A stretch of DNA of 22,882 nt from Thiodiazotropha sp037384445 (GTDB taxonomy: Bacteria; Pseudomonadota; Gammaproteobacteria; Chromatiales; Chromatiaceae). Shown one piece after another: positions 15,874 to 22,343 of this stretch. The stretch covers positions 1 to 22,882 of the forward strand of contig JARRNY010000112.1 of the NCBI GenBank assembly GCA_037384445.1, in the 5' to 3' direction. The translations under genes and the position numbers were made by a program. The notes beneath the pieces are model-generated. The model had not been told where the DNA came from. It saw only the letters and a list, made by a program, of their open reading frames with translations, and searched no databases. How positions within the stretch are numbered: the first letter of the stretch is position 1; each line of letters opens with the position of its first letter.

Positions 15874-17151
15874 TTGAGCCGTACGCAAAGGGAGGGAGTA
15901 GTTGCGTTGTCTGTTGGTGGTAAGTGGTCGTCTGCTTTTCGACGGCTGAATCAATCGTCATTTTATAAGGTTGCAATATATGAGTATGAACAGAACACTT
16001 CCGGCGATATCGTCGTTGGTTATTCCGGTGATGCAACAACCGTTTTTGGTACCTCCATAGGTGGTGGCAATGGCATAGATGCGGGCGGCGGAGTACTTGT
16101 TCCCTCTCTTTTCTACGCCAAAAAAATCGATGATCAACTGATGATTGGCCTTGGCGTCAGCGTACCGTTCGGGCTGAAAACCGAATATGACGATGGCTGG
16201 GAAGGACGCTACCATGCAATCGAATCGGAAGTTAATACCGCTAACATCAATCCCTCTATCGCCTATAAAGTGAATAACCAGCTATCTTTGGGTGCAGGCA
16301 TTAACTTCATGCGAGCGAGTGCCACACTCTCCAATGCGGTGGACTACAGTACTGCCTGTATCGGCGGAGCGCTAAGTGCCGGAGCACCTAGTGTGGCGGC
16401 CGCGATGTCAGCATGTTCGCCCTACGGCCTGGCGACTCCCGGAAATCCATCGTCAGATGGCAGTGTCACGATCAAAGGCGACAGTTGGGCTTACGGATAC
16501 AACCTGGGGCTTCTCTATGAACTGAATCCGGATACGCGCTTCGGGGTTGCCTATCGATCCTCTGTCAAACAGAAGCTGACCGGCACAGCGAATTTCACCG
16601 CGCCAAATGCAACGGCAGATGCGGTTCTGGGAGCGGTATTGGCCGATACCGACGCGACAGCGACGGTAACCTTACCGGCAAGTCTCTCTCTGAGTATGAC
16701 TACCCTGGTAGCACCGCAATGGGAAGTCATGGCCGACGTAACCTGGACGGGCTGGAGCAGCTTCGATGAACTGCGGGTCAAATTCGATAACCCGCTGAAA
16801 GAAGACTCAGTGCAGAAAGAAAACTGGAGGGATACCTACAAGGCTTCAGTTGGCTTCAACTATCACTACAACACTCAGTGGACCTGGCGCGGTGGCGTTG
16901 CCTATGACCGGACACCGATTCGCAATGCCGAAGATCGGACACCAAGAATACCCGGTAACAGTAGAACCTGGCTTGCGTTGGGTACGTCCTACCGGGCATC
17001 CCCGGATATAACGCTTGATTTCGCGCTGGCGCACCTTTCCGTGGCCAAGACGGACATCAATGCGACCGACTCCAGCTTCGGGCATGTCCTGTCCGGCTCC
17101 TACGATTCGAGTGTGAATATCCTTTCCGCCGGACTCGTCTGGCAGTTCTAA
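15874..17151 (+). pseudogene. fadL: FadL/OmpP1-family porin, N-terminus missing
   Basis: From about nt 16000 to 17151 the frame encodes a FadL-family outer-membrane beta-barrel: GGNGIDAGGGVLVPSLFYAKK, VPFGLKTEYDDGWEGRYHAI, NINPSIAYKVNNQLSLGAGI, GDSWAYGYNLGLLYE, and the final strand ending in SAGLVWQF with terminal Phe. FadL proteins start with a signal peptide and an NPAG segment forming the hatch. Neither is present, and I estimate 50-70 residues are lost. The frame is open back into the acyl-CoA synthetase gene but has no good start; TTG 15874 lacks a ribosome-binding site. A 5' deletion that joined intergenic DNA to the middle of fadL is the simplest reading. Without a signal peptide it cannot be exported. 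Confidence 0.7.
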
Positions 17152-17157
17152 ACTAAA

Positions 17158-17190
17158 CAGGCAGGATGCAGTTCCTCTGCATCCTGCCTG
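17158..17190 (+). terminator. Strong hairpin after the FadL gene
   Basis: A perfect 13-bp stem, CAGGCAGGATGCA (17158-17170) with TGCATCCTGCCTG (17178-17190), has a 7-nt loop. It starts 7 bp after the fadL stop. The trailing TGTATTC is a weak U-tract, so termination may be partial. It separates fadL from the KAS III gene. Confidence 0.65.
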
Positions 17191-17220
17191 TGTATTCAAA
17201 ATCTGGATTGGAGGTCATCT

Positions 17221-18360
17221 GTGTCGCAATCTTTGCAGCCAACAAAAGTCGTTATCAGTGGAACCGGCCTGTTCAGTCCCGGGGAAAGCATCAGTAACAC
17301 CGAGTTGGTTGAGTCCTTCAATCACTATGTGGATGAATTCAACAAGAAGAATGCACTGGCAATTGAAGCCGGGGAAGTGGATCCCCTGACGCACTCCAGC
17401 GAGGAATTCATTCTTAAGGCGTCGGGTATCGAAAATCGCTATGTGGTGAACAAGTCCGGCGTGCTGGATCCTTCCCGTTTATGTCCATCAATCCCTGAAC
17501 GCGATGATGAAGAACCCTCCATTCAGTGCGAGATGGCGGTAAGCGCGGCTACCGAGGCACTGGCTCAAGCCAACAAAAGTGCCGCCGACATCGATGCTGT
17601 GATCGTGGCCTGTTCCAATTTGCAACGGGCCTATCCGGCCATTGCCATCGAAGTCCAGAATGCCCTGGGCATTCAGGGGTTCGGCTTTGATATGAATGTG
17701 GCCTGTTCTTCAGCCACCTTTGCCCTGCAAACCGCCAGAGACGCCGTGCTGTCGGGCTCTGCCAACGCGGTATTGGTGGTTAATCCGGAGATCTGTTCCG
17801 GTCACGTGGCATGGCAGGATCGTGACTGCCATTTTATATTCGGCGACGTTTGCACAGCCATGGTGGTGGAAGCCGCGGACACCAGCAAAGGCGAAGACAA
17901 ATGGGAAATCGTCAGTACCCGGCTGCAAACCCGATTCTCCAACAATATTCGCAATAATTTCGGTTTTCTCAACCGTTGCGATGAGAGTGGCGTGGATGCC
18001 AGGGACAAACTGTTCCGCCAGAACGGCCGCAAGGTTTTCAAGGAAGTGGTACCCATGGTAGCGGAGATGATCACTACCCACCTCTCCGAGCAAGCCATTG
18101 AGTTGACCCGTTTGAAACGCCTGTGGCTTCACCAGGCAAATCTCAGCATGAATCTTTTGATTGCGAAAAAAGTATTGGGTCACGATGCCACCGAGGAAGA
18201 GGCACCAGTGGTACTCAACGAATACGCGAATACCAGTTCTGCGGGTTCTGTCATTGCTTTCCACAAGCACAGGAAAGATATGGCGGCGAACGATATTGGC
18301 GTGATCTGCTCGTTTGGTGCCGGTTATTCGGCTGGCAGCGTCATTGTTAAGCGTCTTTAG
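17221..18360 (+). CDS. Beta-ketoacyl synthase III, PA3286 (FabH2)-like
   Basis: This 379-residue condensing enzyme has a complete Cys-His-Asn triad: C162 in NVACSSAT, H304 in LHQANLSMN and N337 in EYANTSSAGS. It closely resembles, from memory, Pseudomonas aeruginosa PA3286, with shared blocks ACSNLQRAYPAIAIEVQ and FSNNIRNNFGFLNR. That enzyme condenses octanoyl-CoA from beta-oxidation with malonyl-ACP and so feeds degradation intermediates into fatty-acid synthesis. The context, downstream of an acyl-CoA synthetase and FadL, supports the same role. GTG 17221 is chosen because GGAGG lies about 7 nt upstream. It is longer than housekeeping FabH (about 320 residues). Confidence 0.9.
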   Translation: MSQSLQPTKVVISGTGLFSPGESISNTELVESFNHYVDEFNKKNALAIEAGEVDPLTHSSEEFILKASGIENRYVVNKSGVLDPSRLCPSIPERDDEEPSIQCEMAVSAATEALAQANKSAADIDAVIVACSNLQRAYPAIAIEVQNALGIQGFGFDMNVACSSATFALQTARDAVLSGSANAVLVVNPEICSGHVAWQDRDCHFIFGDVCTAMVVEAADTSKGEDKWEIVSTRLQTRFSNNIRNNFGFLNRCDESGVDARDKLFRQNGRKVFKEVVPMVAEMITTHLSEQAIELTRLKRLWLHQANLSMNLLIAKKVLGHDATEEEAPVVLNEYANTSSAGSVIAFHKHRKDMAANDIGVICSFGAGYSAGSVIVKRL

Positions 18361-18383
18361 AGGAATAAACCCGGGGGATAACC

Positions 18384-18950
18384 ATGTATAAAATTCTGTT
18401 GTTTGTGACAATGTCTATTATTACCTTTTCAGCTGTTGAGGCCGGACAATTGGCCGGCATTGAGGTGGAGGATCAAATAACCAATAGCAATGGTGCGGTC
18501 CTGAAGTTAAATGGGATGGGACTGCGTGAAAAGCTGTGGATTGATGTCTATGTAGGATCCCTCTATCTGCCGAGCCCCAGCCACGAATCGAGCGATGTGA
18601 TCGAGGGGGCAGAACCGTTTCGCGTCAGAATGGATATTCTCTATAGCGAGATCACCGCTAAAAAACTGGTGGCCGCCTGGCAGGAGGGTTTTGAAAAGAA
18701 CCAGTCGCAAGCGGTGCTGGCGAAACTTGCGGCACGCATTGAGCAGTTTAACGCCCTGTTTTCCGACAGTGCGCGAAAAGGCGATCGTATCCTGATCGAC
18801 TACGTTCCCTCTGAAGGAACCCGTGTGATAAAAAACGACAAACTGCTTGGCACCATTGAAGGGGAAGATTTCAGAAAGGCTGTGCTGGCGATCTGGTTGG
18901 GTGAGGCACCCGCGGATAAAGCGCTAAAAGCAGGCATGCTGGGCGAGTAG
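18384..18950 (+). CDS. Exported chalcone-isomerase-like protein
   Basis: This 188-residue protein has a signal peptide (hydrophobic run LLFVTMSIITFS, likely cleavage after VEA near residue 20) and no lipobox. The mature part matches the chalcone isomerase-like family: GAVLKLNGMGLREKLWIDVYVGSLYLP, then DILYSEITAKKLVAAWQEGF, and GDRILIDYVPSEGTRV, and it ends with AIWLGEAPADKALKAGMLG. Bacterial members are periplasmic and their function is unsettled; plant relatives bind fatty acids, which would suit this locus. The start has GGGGGA at good spacing and lies 23 bp after the KAS III gene, so co-transcription is likely. Confidence 0.85.
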   Translation: MYKILLFVTMSIITFSAVEAGQLAGIEVEDQITNSNGAVLKLNGMGLREKLWIDVYVGSLYLPSPSHESSDVIEGAEPFRVRMDILYSEITAKKLVAAWQEGFEKNQSQAVLAKLAARIEQFNALFSDSARKGDRILIDYVPSEGTRVIKNDKLLGTIEGEDFRKAVLAIWLGEAPADKALKAGMLGE

Positions 18951-18960
18951 TGTAGTCTCC

Positions 18961-19073
18961 GATCAGACTGGAATGGCGCTTACTGAAACGAAATGTGCCT
19001 GGTTGGTCAAAGAATATCAGTGCGGCAAGCCGCACCGAATACTTGCATAAGTAAGCGCCATTCGGATCAGACT
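18961..19073. mobile_element. MITE-like element with 14-bp inverted ends and 9-bp direct repeats
   Basis: Terminal inverted repeats GAATGGCGCTTACT (18971-18984) and AGTAAGCGCCATTC (19050-19063) are perfect over 14 bp. The element, about 95 bp (18970-19064), is flanked by a 9-bp direct repeat GATCAGACT (18961-18969 and 19065-19073), as a target-site duplication would be. It encodes no protein. An internal GTGCGG/CCGCAC hairpin is at 19020-19035. It is probably a non-autonomous element moved by a transposase elsewhere, perhaps IS4-like, since that family makes duplications of about this size. Confidence 0.75.
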
Positions 19074-19127
19074 AAAAAATAATCAGCTTGCCCAAGTTGA
19101 TGCAACTGCGGTATTGACTCAATCGCC

Positions 19128-19178
19128 AATCCGCATCTGAACAGCTATCCCGGCACGATCACGCGTTACCGGGTGAAA
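19128..19178 (+). repeat. Hairpin-forming interspersed repeat, copy 2
   Basis: This 51-base copy of the unit at 872-923 starts with the same 16 bases and keeps the outer CCCGG/CCGGG stem, while the inner sequence differs. It lies just beyond the 3' end of the minus-strand amidotransferase gene and next to the MITE. A short related stretch (GGGTGAAA, then an ATCCGG-like block and AACG) recurs at 20045-20071, where it is much less certain. Confidence 0.6.
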
Positions 19179-19186
19179 GATCCGGG

Positions 19187-19885
19187 TTAACGCTCAGAGG
19201 TCAGCCAGGTCAATATTTCACCCATCACCCTGTGGATCACTGCATAGCTTTCGGGGGATGCCGACAGGATTTCCATTTCGCTCTGCACGAAACGCGCGGG
19301 GATCAGCTCATCACGGCAATGGGTGACAATCTGTTGTGCTGATTCCGCTGTGGTCTCCAGGTGAAACTGTAGTCCCATCACTTTCTGGCCGAGCATATAC
19401 GCCTGGTGTTCACACCCTTCGCTACGAGCCAGGTGAGTCGCTCCGGGCGGCAGATCGAAGGTCTCGCCGTGCCAGTGAAATACCGACAATGAACTGGGGA
19501 AGCTGTAACCGGCTTCGTCGGCTTTCAACGGCAGACCTTCGATGGGAAACCAGCCAATCTCCTTGAGCGGATTCGCATAGACCCTTGCACCCAATGCACT
19601 GGCGATCAACTGGGCGCCGAGGCAGATACCAAGCACCGGTGAACCGCTGTCGATGACCTCGCGGATAAAGCGTTTCTCATTGGCCAGCCAGGGGAAGTCC
19701 GCTTCATCATTGACGCTCATGGGTCCGCCCATGACGATCAACAGATCGAATTCATCGGGGGAGGGCAGCGCTACGGATTCGTAGAGTCGGGAGCAGCCAA
19801 TCTCATAGCCCGCACCAGTGAGCCAGGACTCTATGCTGCCGAGGCCTTCGAATGGGACATGCTGGAGGTAGTGCGCACGCTTCAC
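19187..19885 (-). CDS. Class I glutamine amidotransferase, GMP-synthase-like
   Basis: This 232-residue protein has a complete Cys-His-Glu triad: C88 in GICLGAQL, and H175 and E177 in GLQFHLETT. It also has the oxyanion motif IVMGGPMSV and HWHGETFDLPPGA. It is a stand-alone GATase1 domain like those annotated as GMP synthase-like or YbjJ/GuaA-like amidotransferases. Such proteins hydrolyse glutamine or gamma-glutamyl compounds, and the substrate is not evident. The start is GTG at 19885, with AAAGGAG about 8 nt upstream. It is the only minus-strand gene, convergent with the chalcone-isomerase-like gene and divergent from the ABC operon. A link with nitrogen metabolism is possible because of the neighbouring NtrC-type promoter, but this is inference. 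Confidence 0.9.
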   Translation of the reverse strand: MKRAHYLQHVPFEGLGSIESWLTGAGYEIGCSRLYESVALPSPDEFDLLIVMGGPMSVNDEADFPWLANEKRFIREVIDSGSPVLGICLGAQLIASALGARVYANPLKEIGWFPIEGLPLKADEAGYSFPSSLSVFHWHGETFDLPPGATHLARSEGCEHQAYMLGQKVMGLQFHLETTAESAQQIVTHCRDELIPARFVQSEMEILSASPESYAVIHRVMGEILTWLTSER

Positions 19886-20075
19886 TGATCGTCTCCTTTC
19901 TGCAAAGCCCTCATCTTATTAGAACGCCGCTGGGATCAGAAGGAGTGCTCCGAACTCAGCCCCGTCTTCTGATGCGGGACCTCGTCGGAGTGCTTGGTCA
20001 TGGCATAGGGTAAGGCTCACAGCCGCCATGCCAGTCATTTGATCCTGGGTGAAATGTTATCCGGATGAACGACTT

Positions 20076-20092
20076 TGCACCGTTCGGGTGCT
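20076..20092 (+). promoter_or_regulatory. NtrC-like enhancer site
   Basis: TGCACCGTTCGGGTGCT fits the NtrC pattern GCAC-N7-GTGC exactly (20077-20080 and 20088-20091). Its distance of about 130 bp to the -24 element is usual for NtrC enhancers. Only one clear site is found. Confidence 0.6.
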
Positions 20093-20211
20093 TACTGGAA
20101 CCGCTTTCGCACGCTTCAGGCCCCAAGATGGGGCGTTGTAAAAAAAGCCAATTTCTGACGATTAGATAAAAAAGTCCATAAAAACAAAAAGAATCTCTCT
20201 TTTTTGTACTC

Positions 20212-20227
20212 TGGCACATGGGTTGCA
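20212..20227 (+). promoter_or_regulatory. Sigma-54 (-24/-12) promoter
   Basis: TGGCAC (20212-20217), five bases, then TTGCA (20223-20227) reproduces the sigma-54 consensus including GG/GC spacing. Transcription would start near 20238, giving a leader of about 38 nt before the binding-protein ATG at 20276. No competing sigma-70 promoter is obvious, so the ABC operon probably needs an activator. Confidence 0.75.
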
Positions 20228-20232
20228 ATAGC

Positions 20233-20262
20233 AGTAATACAAATATTGTAAATAGTATTACT
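20233..20262 (+). promoter_or_regulatory. Inverted repeat at the transcription start
   Basis: AGTAATAC (20233-20240) and GTATTACT (20255-20262) are a perfect 8-bp inverted repeat with a 14-nt spacer, 22 bp from half-site to half-site. It covers the predicted start and ends just before the ribosome-binding site. It could be an operator or an mRNA stem-loop. Confidence 0.45.
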
Positions 20263-20275
20263 AGAGGACTCCTCC

Positions 20276-21256
20276 ATGATGAAACGCCTGAGTAAGTTTT
20301 TCTCCGCCCTGGCCGGTGTTGCCATGTTGGGAATGTCGGCTACCGCATTAGCCGAGCCGTTGAAGATCGGCTATTCCGACTGGCCGGGCTGGGTAGCCTG
20401 GGAAGTGGCCATCGAGAAGCAGTGGTTCAAGGAGGAAGGTGTCGATGTGCAGTTTGAATGGTTCGACTATGTGGCATCGATGGATGCCTTTGCTGCCGGC
20501 AAACTCGATGCAGTCACCATGACCAACGGTGATGCCCTGGTCACCGGTGCTACCGGTGCCAAGAGCGTGATGATCGTCATCAACGACTACTCCAACGGCA
20601 ACGACATGATCGTCGGCAAGCCCGGCATCGAATCGCTGAAGGATCTCAAGGGTAAGAAGGTCGGTGTCGAAATCGGTTTCGTCGATCATCTGCTGCTGCT
20701 CAATGGTCTGGAGAAGAACGGTATGACCGAGAGCGATGTGGAACTGGTCAACGTGCCGACCAACGAGACGCCTCAGGTGCTCGCCTCCGGTGATGTGGAC
20801 GCTATCGGCGCCTGGCAGCCGAACTCCGGCATCGCCCTCAATCTGGTACCCGGTTCCAAGCCCATCTACACCAGCGCCGACGAACCCGGCCTGATCTACG
20901 ATGTGTTGGCGGTCTCTCCCTCCAGCCTGGCCTCGCGCAAAGCCGAATGGGCCAAGGTGGTGAAGGTCTGGTATCGCGTGGTCAACTACATCAAGGACCC
21001 GGCGACCTATGACGACGCAGTGCGCATCATGGCTTCCCGCGTCGGTGTCGACCCGGAAGAGTACAAGTCCTTCATCAACGGCACCAAGATCCTGACCCTG
21101 GATGAGGCGAAGAAGTTCTTCGTCAAAGGCGATGGTTTCACTTCGCTCTACGGCTCTTCGAAGATCTCGGACGACTTCAACCTGGCCAATGACGTCTACA
21201 AAGAGGCGCAGGACATCGACGCCTATATCGATCCTTCCCTCACCGAAGCGATGTAA
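20276..21256 (+). CDS. ABC transporter substrate-binding protein, NrtA/SsuA/TauA-like
   Basis: This 326-residue periplasmic binding protein has a signal peptide ending ATALA (cleavage after residue 26) and the NMT1/THI5-like fold: LKIGYSDWPGWVAWEVAIEK, LDAVTMTNGDAL, LKDLKGKKVGVEIGFVDHLL and DVDAIGAWQPN. No cysteine follows the signal, so it is soluble and not a lipoprotein. Family members bind nitrate, taurine, sulfonates, or in some clusters urea- and guanidine-related compounds; the ligand cannot be assigned. The sigma-54 promoter and NtrC-like site argue for a nitrogen-containing substrate. GAGG lies about 8 nt before ATG 20276, with a second ATG directly after it. Confidence 0.92.
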   Translation: MMKRLSKFFSALAGVAMLGMSATALAEPLKIGYSDWPGWVAWEVAIEKQWFKEEGVDVQFEWFDYVASMDAFAAGKLDAVTMTNGDALVTGATGAKSVMIVINDYSNGNDMIVGKPGIESLKDLKGKKVGVEIGFVDHLLLLNGLEKNGMTESDVELVNVPTNETPQVLASGDVDAIGAWQPNSGIALNLVPGSKPIYTSADEPGLIYDVLAVSPSSLASRKAEWAKVVKVWYRVVNYIKDPATYDDAVRIMASRVGVDPEEYKSFINGTKILTLDEAKKFFVKGDGFTSLYGSSKISDDFNLANDVYKEAQDIDAYIDPSLTEAM

Positions 21257-21279
21257 GCCTAACCCCTCACTTAACTGAC

Positions 21280-21334
21280 GCGAGAGCTCGGGCCCTGCGC
21301 TACCTGCCGGGTCTGCAGGGCCCGTTGATCTCGC
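21280..21334 (+). other. Intercistronic stem-loop between binding protein and permease
   Basis: CGGGCCCTGC (21289-21298) pairs perfectly with GCAGGGCCCG (21315-21324), and GCGAGA (21280-21285) with TCTCGC (21329-21334), across a small internal loop. There is no U-tract. Such structures often protect the 3' end of the binding-protein mRNA so that it accumulates above permease levels. The spacer here is 116 nt. Confidence 0.65.
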
Positions 21335-21372
21335 AGAAATCGAAGATCTGACTGAATTGAACGGGGTATGTG

Positions 21373-22332
21373 ATGGCCAGTGGTTGGTTCACCGTACGAA
21401 AAGAGCTCGATAGTCGCAGTCGCCTGTTTCTCGGCGTTCTGAGCTTTCTGATTCCTATCCTGCTGTGGTGTCTGGTGAGTTACTCGCCCTATGTCTGGCA
21501 CCCGCAGATGGAGATCACCACGCCTGGCGACGTGAGCTATTTCAAGCAGGGGATGCAGGTGGATCGGGCGGTCTTCGATCGTGAGTCGAACAAGGCGCAA
21601 TCGGCCGGTAAGAGACCGCCTCAGGGCGAGCCCGCCAATCCGGTCTATCTGCCCGCACCCCATGAGGTGGCGACGGCCTTCTACACAGCTTTCACCGCTG
21701 AACCCCAACGACGCAATGAAAAGTGGCTGCACGAGAGCTTGTGGCAGAGCATCCAGGTGATTTTCTGGGGCTTCTTTCTCTCTTCACTGTTCGGCGTGCC
21801 CTTGGGTATTCTGGCCGGGACCTATGATGCTGTCTCGCGTCTGAGCGAACCCTTTATCGAATTCTTCCGCTATCTGCCGGCACCCGCTTTCGGCGCCCTG
21901 GCGGTAGCCATCCTCGGTATCCACGAGGCACCGAAGGTCGCGATTATCTTTATTGGCACCTTCTTCCAGCAGGTGCTGGTTATCTCCAACACCACACGCA
22001 AGCTTGATCCCTCTCTGTTGGAGGCGGCGATGACGTTGGGGGCGAAACGCCTCTCTCTGCTGTTCCGGGTAGTCATCCCCGGCATCGTTACCGATCTCTA
22101 CAAGGATATGCGCATCCTGCTCGGCTGGGCCTGGACCTACCTGATCGTGGCGGAACTCATCGGCACCAGCTCAGGCATCACCTGGTTCATCACCCAGCAG
22201 GCGCGCTACAAGAACTTCGAGAACGTCTACGCCGCCATCATCATGATCGGCATCATCGGTCTCAGCACCGATCTGCTTCTGGCCTGGCTCGGCCGGCGGA
22301 TGTTTCCCTGGCAACGTGTGGCCAAGGCCTGA
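21373..22332 (+). CDS. ABC transporter permease, nitrate/taurine/sulfonate type
   Basis: This inner-membrane permease of about 319 residues belongs to the SsuC/TauC-type family. The first helix is near residues 18-37, followed by an unusually long, hydrophilic periplasmic stretch of about 80 residues before the core helices (VIFWGFFLSSLFGVPLGILA onward). The EAA loop EAAMTLGAKRLSLLFRVVIP, which contacts the ATPase, is intact. I prefer ATG 21373 over the adjacent GTG 21370; the upstream GGGGT is a modest ribosome-binding site. The extended loop is seen in family members encoded near urea-carboxylase genes, as I recall, but no such enzyme is visible in this window. Confidence 0.9.
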   Translation: MASGWFTVRKELDSRSRLFLGVLSFLIPILLWCLVSYSPYVWHPQMEITTPGDVSYFKQGMQVDRAVFDRESNKAQSAGKRPPQGEPANPVYLPAPHEVATAFYTAFTAEPQRRNEKWLHESLWQSIQVIFWGFFLSSLFGVPLGILAGTYDAVSRLSEPFIEFFRYLPAPAFGALAVAILGIHEAPKVAIIFIGTFFQQVLVISNTTRKLDPSLLEAAMTLGAKRLSLLFRVVIPGIVTDLYKDMRILLGWAWTYLIVAELIGTSSGITWFITQQARYKNFENVYAAIIMIGIIGLSTDLLLAWLGRRMFPWQRVAKA

Positions 22333-22343
22333 GGAGGCGTGTT

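Larger units (their letters stand above)
19886..20275 (+). other. 390-bp divergent intergenic region: several hairpins and regulatory sites
   Basis: No gene is seen here. It holds a nested hairpin (TGGCAT 20001-20006 with ATGCCA 20028-20033, and inner GGCT/AGCC), the NtrC-like site, a GCCCC/GGGGC hairpin (20120-20134), an A/T-rich imperfect inverted repeat (20184-20207), a sigma-54 promoter and an inverted repeat near the transcription start. The 20135-20210 stretch is much more AT-rich than its surroundings. Confidence 0.6.

Noticed and set aside
19886..20275. Guanidine-I (ykkC) riboswitch before the ABC genes, known for some related transporters
   Set aside because: I see none of the conserved ykkC motifs, and a leader from the sigma-54 promoter is too short to hold one.
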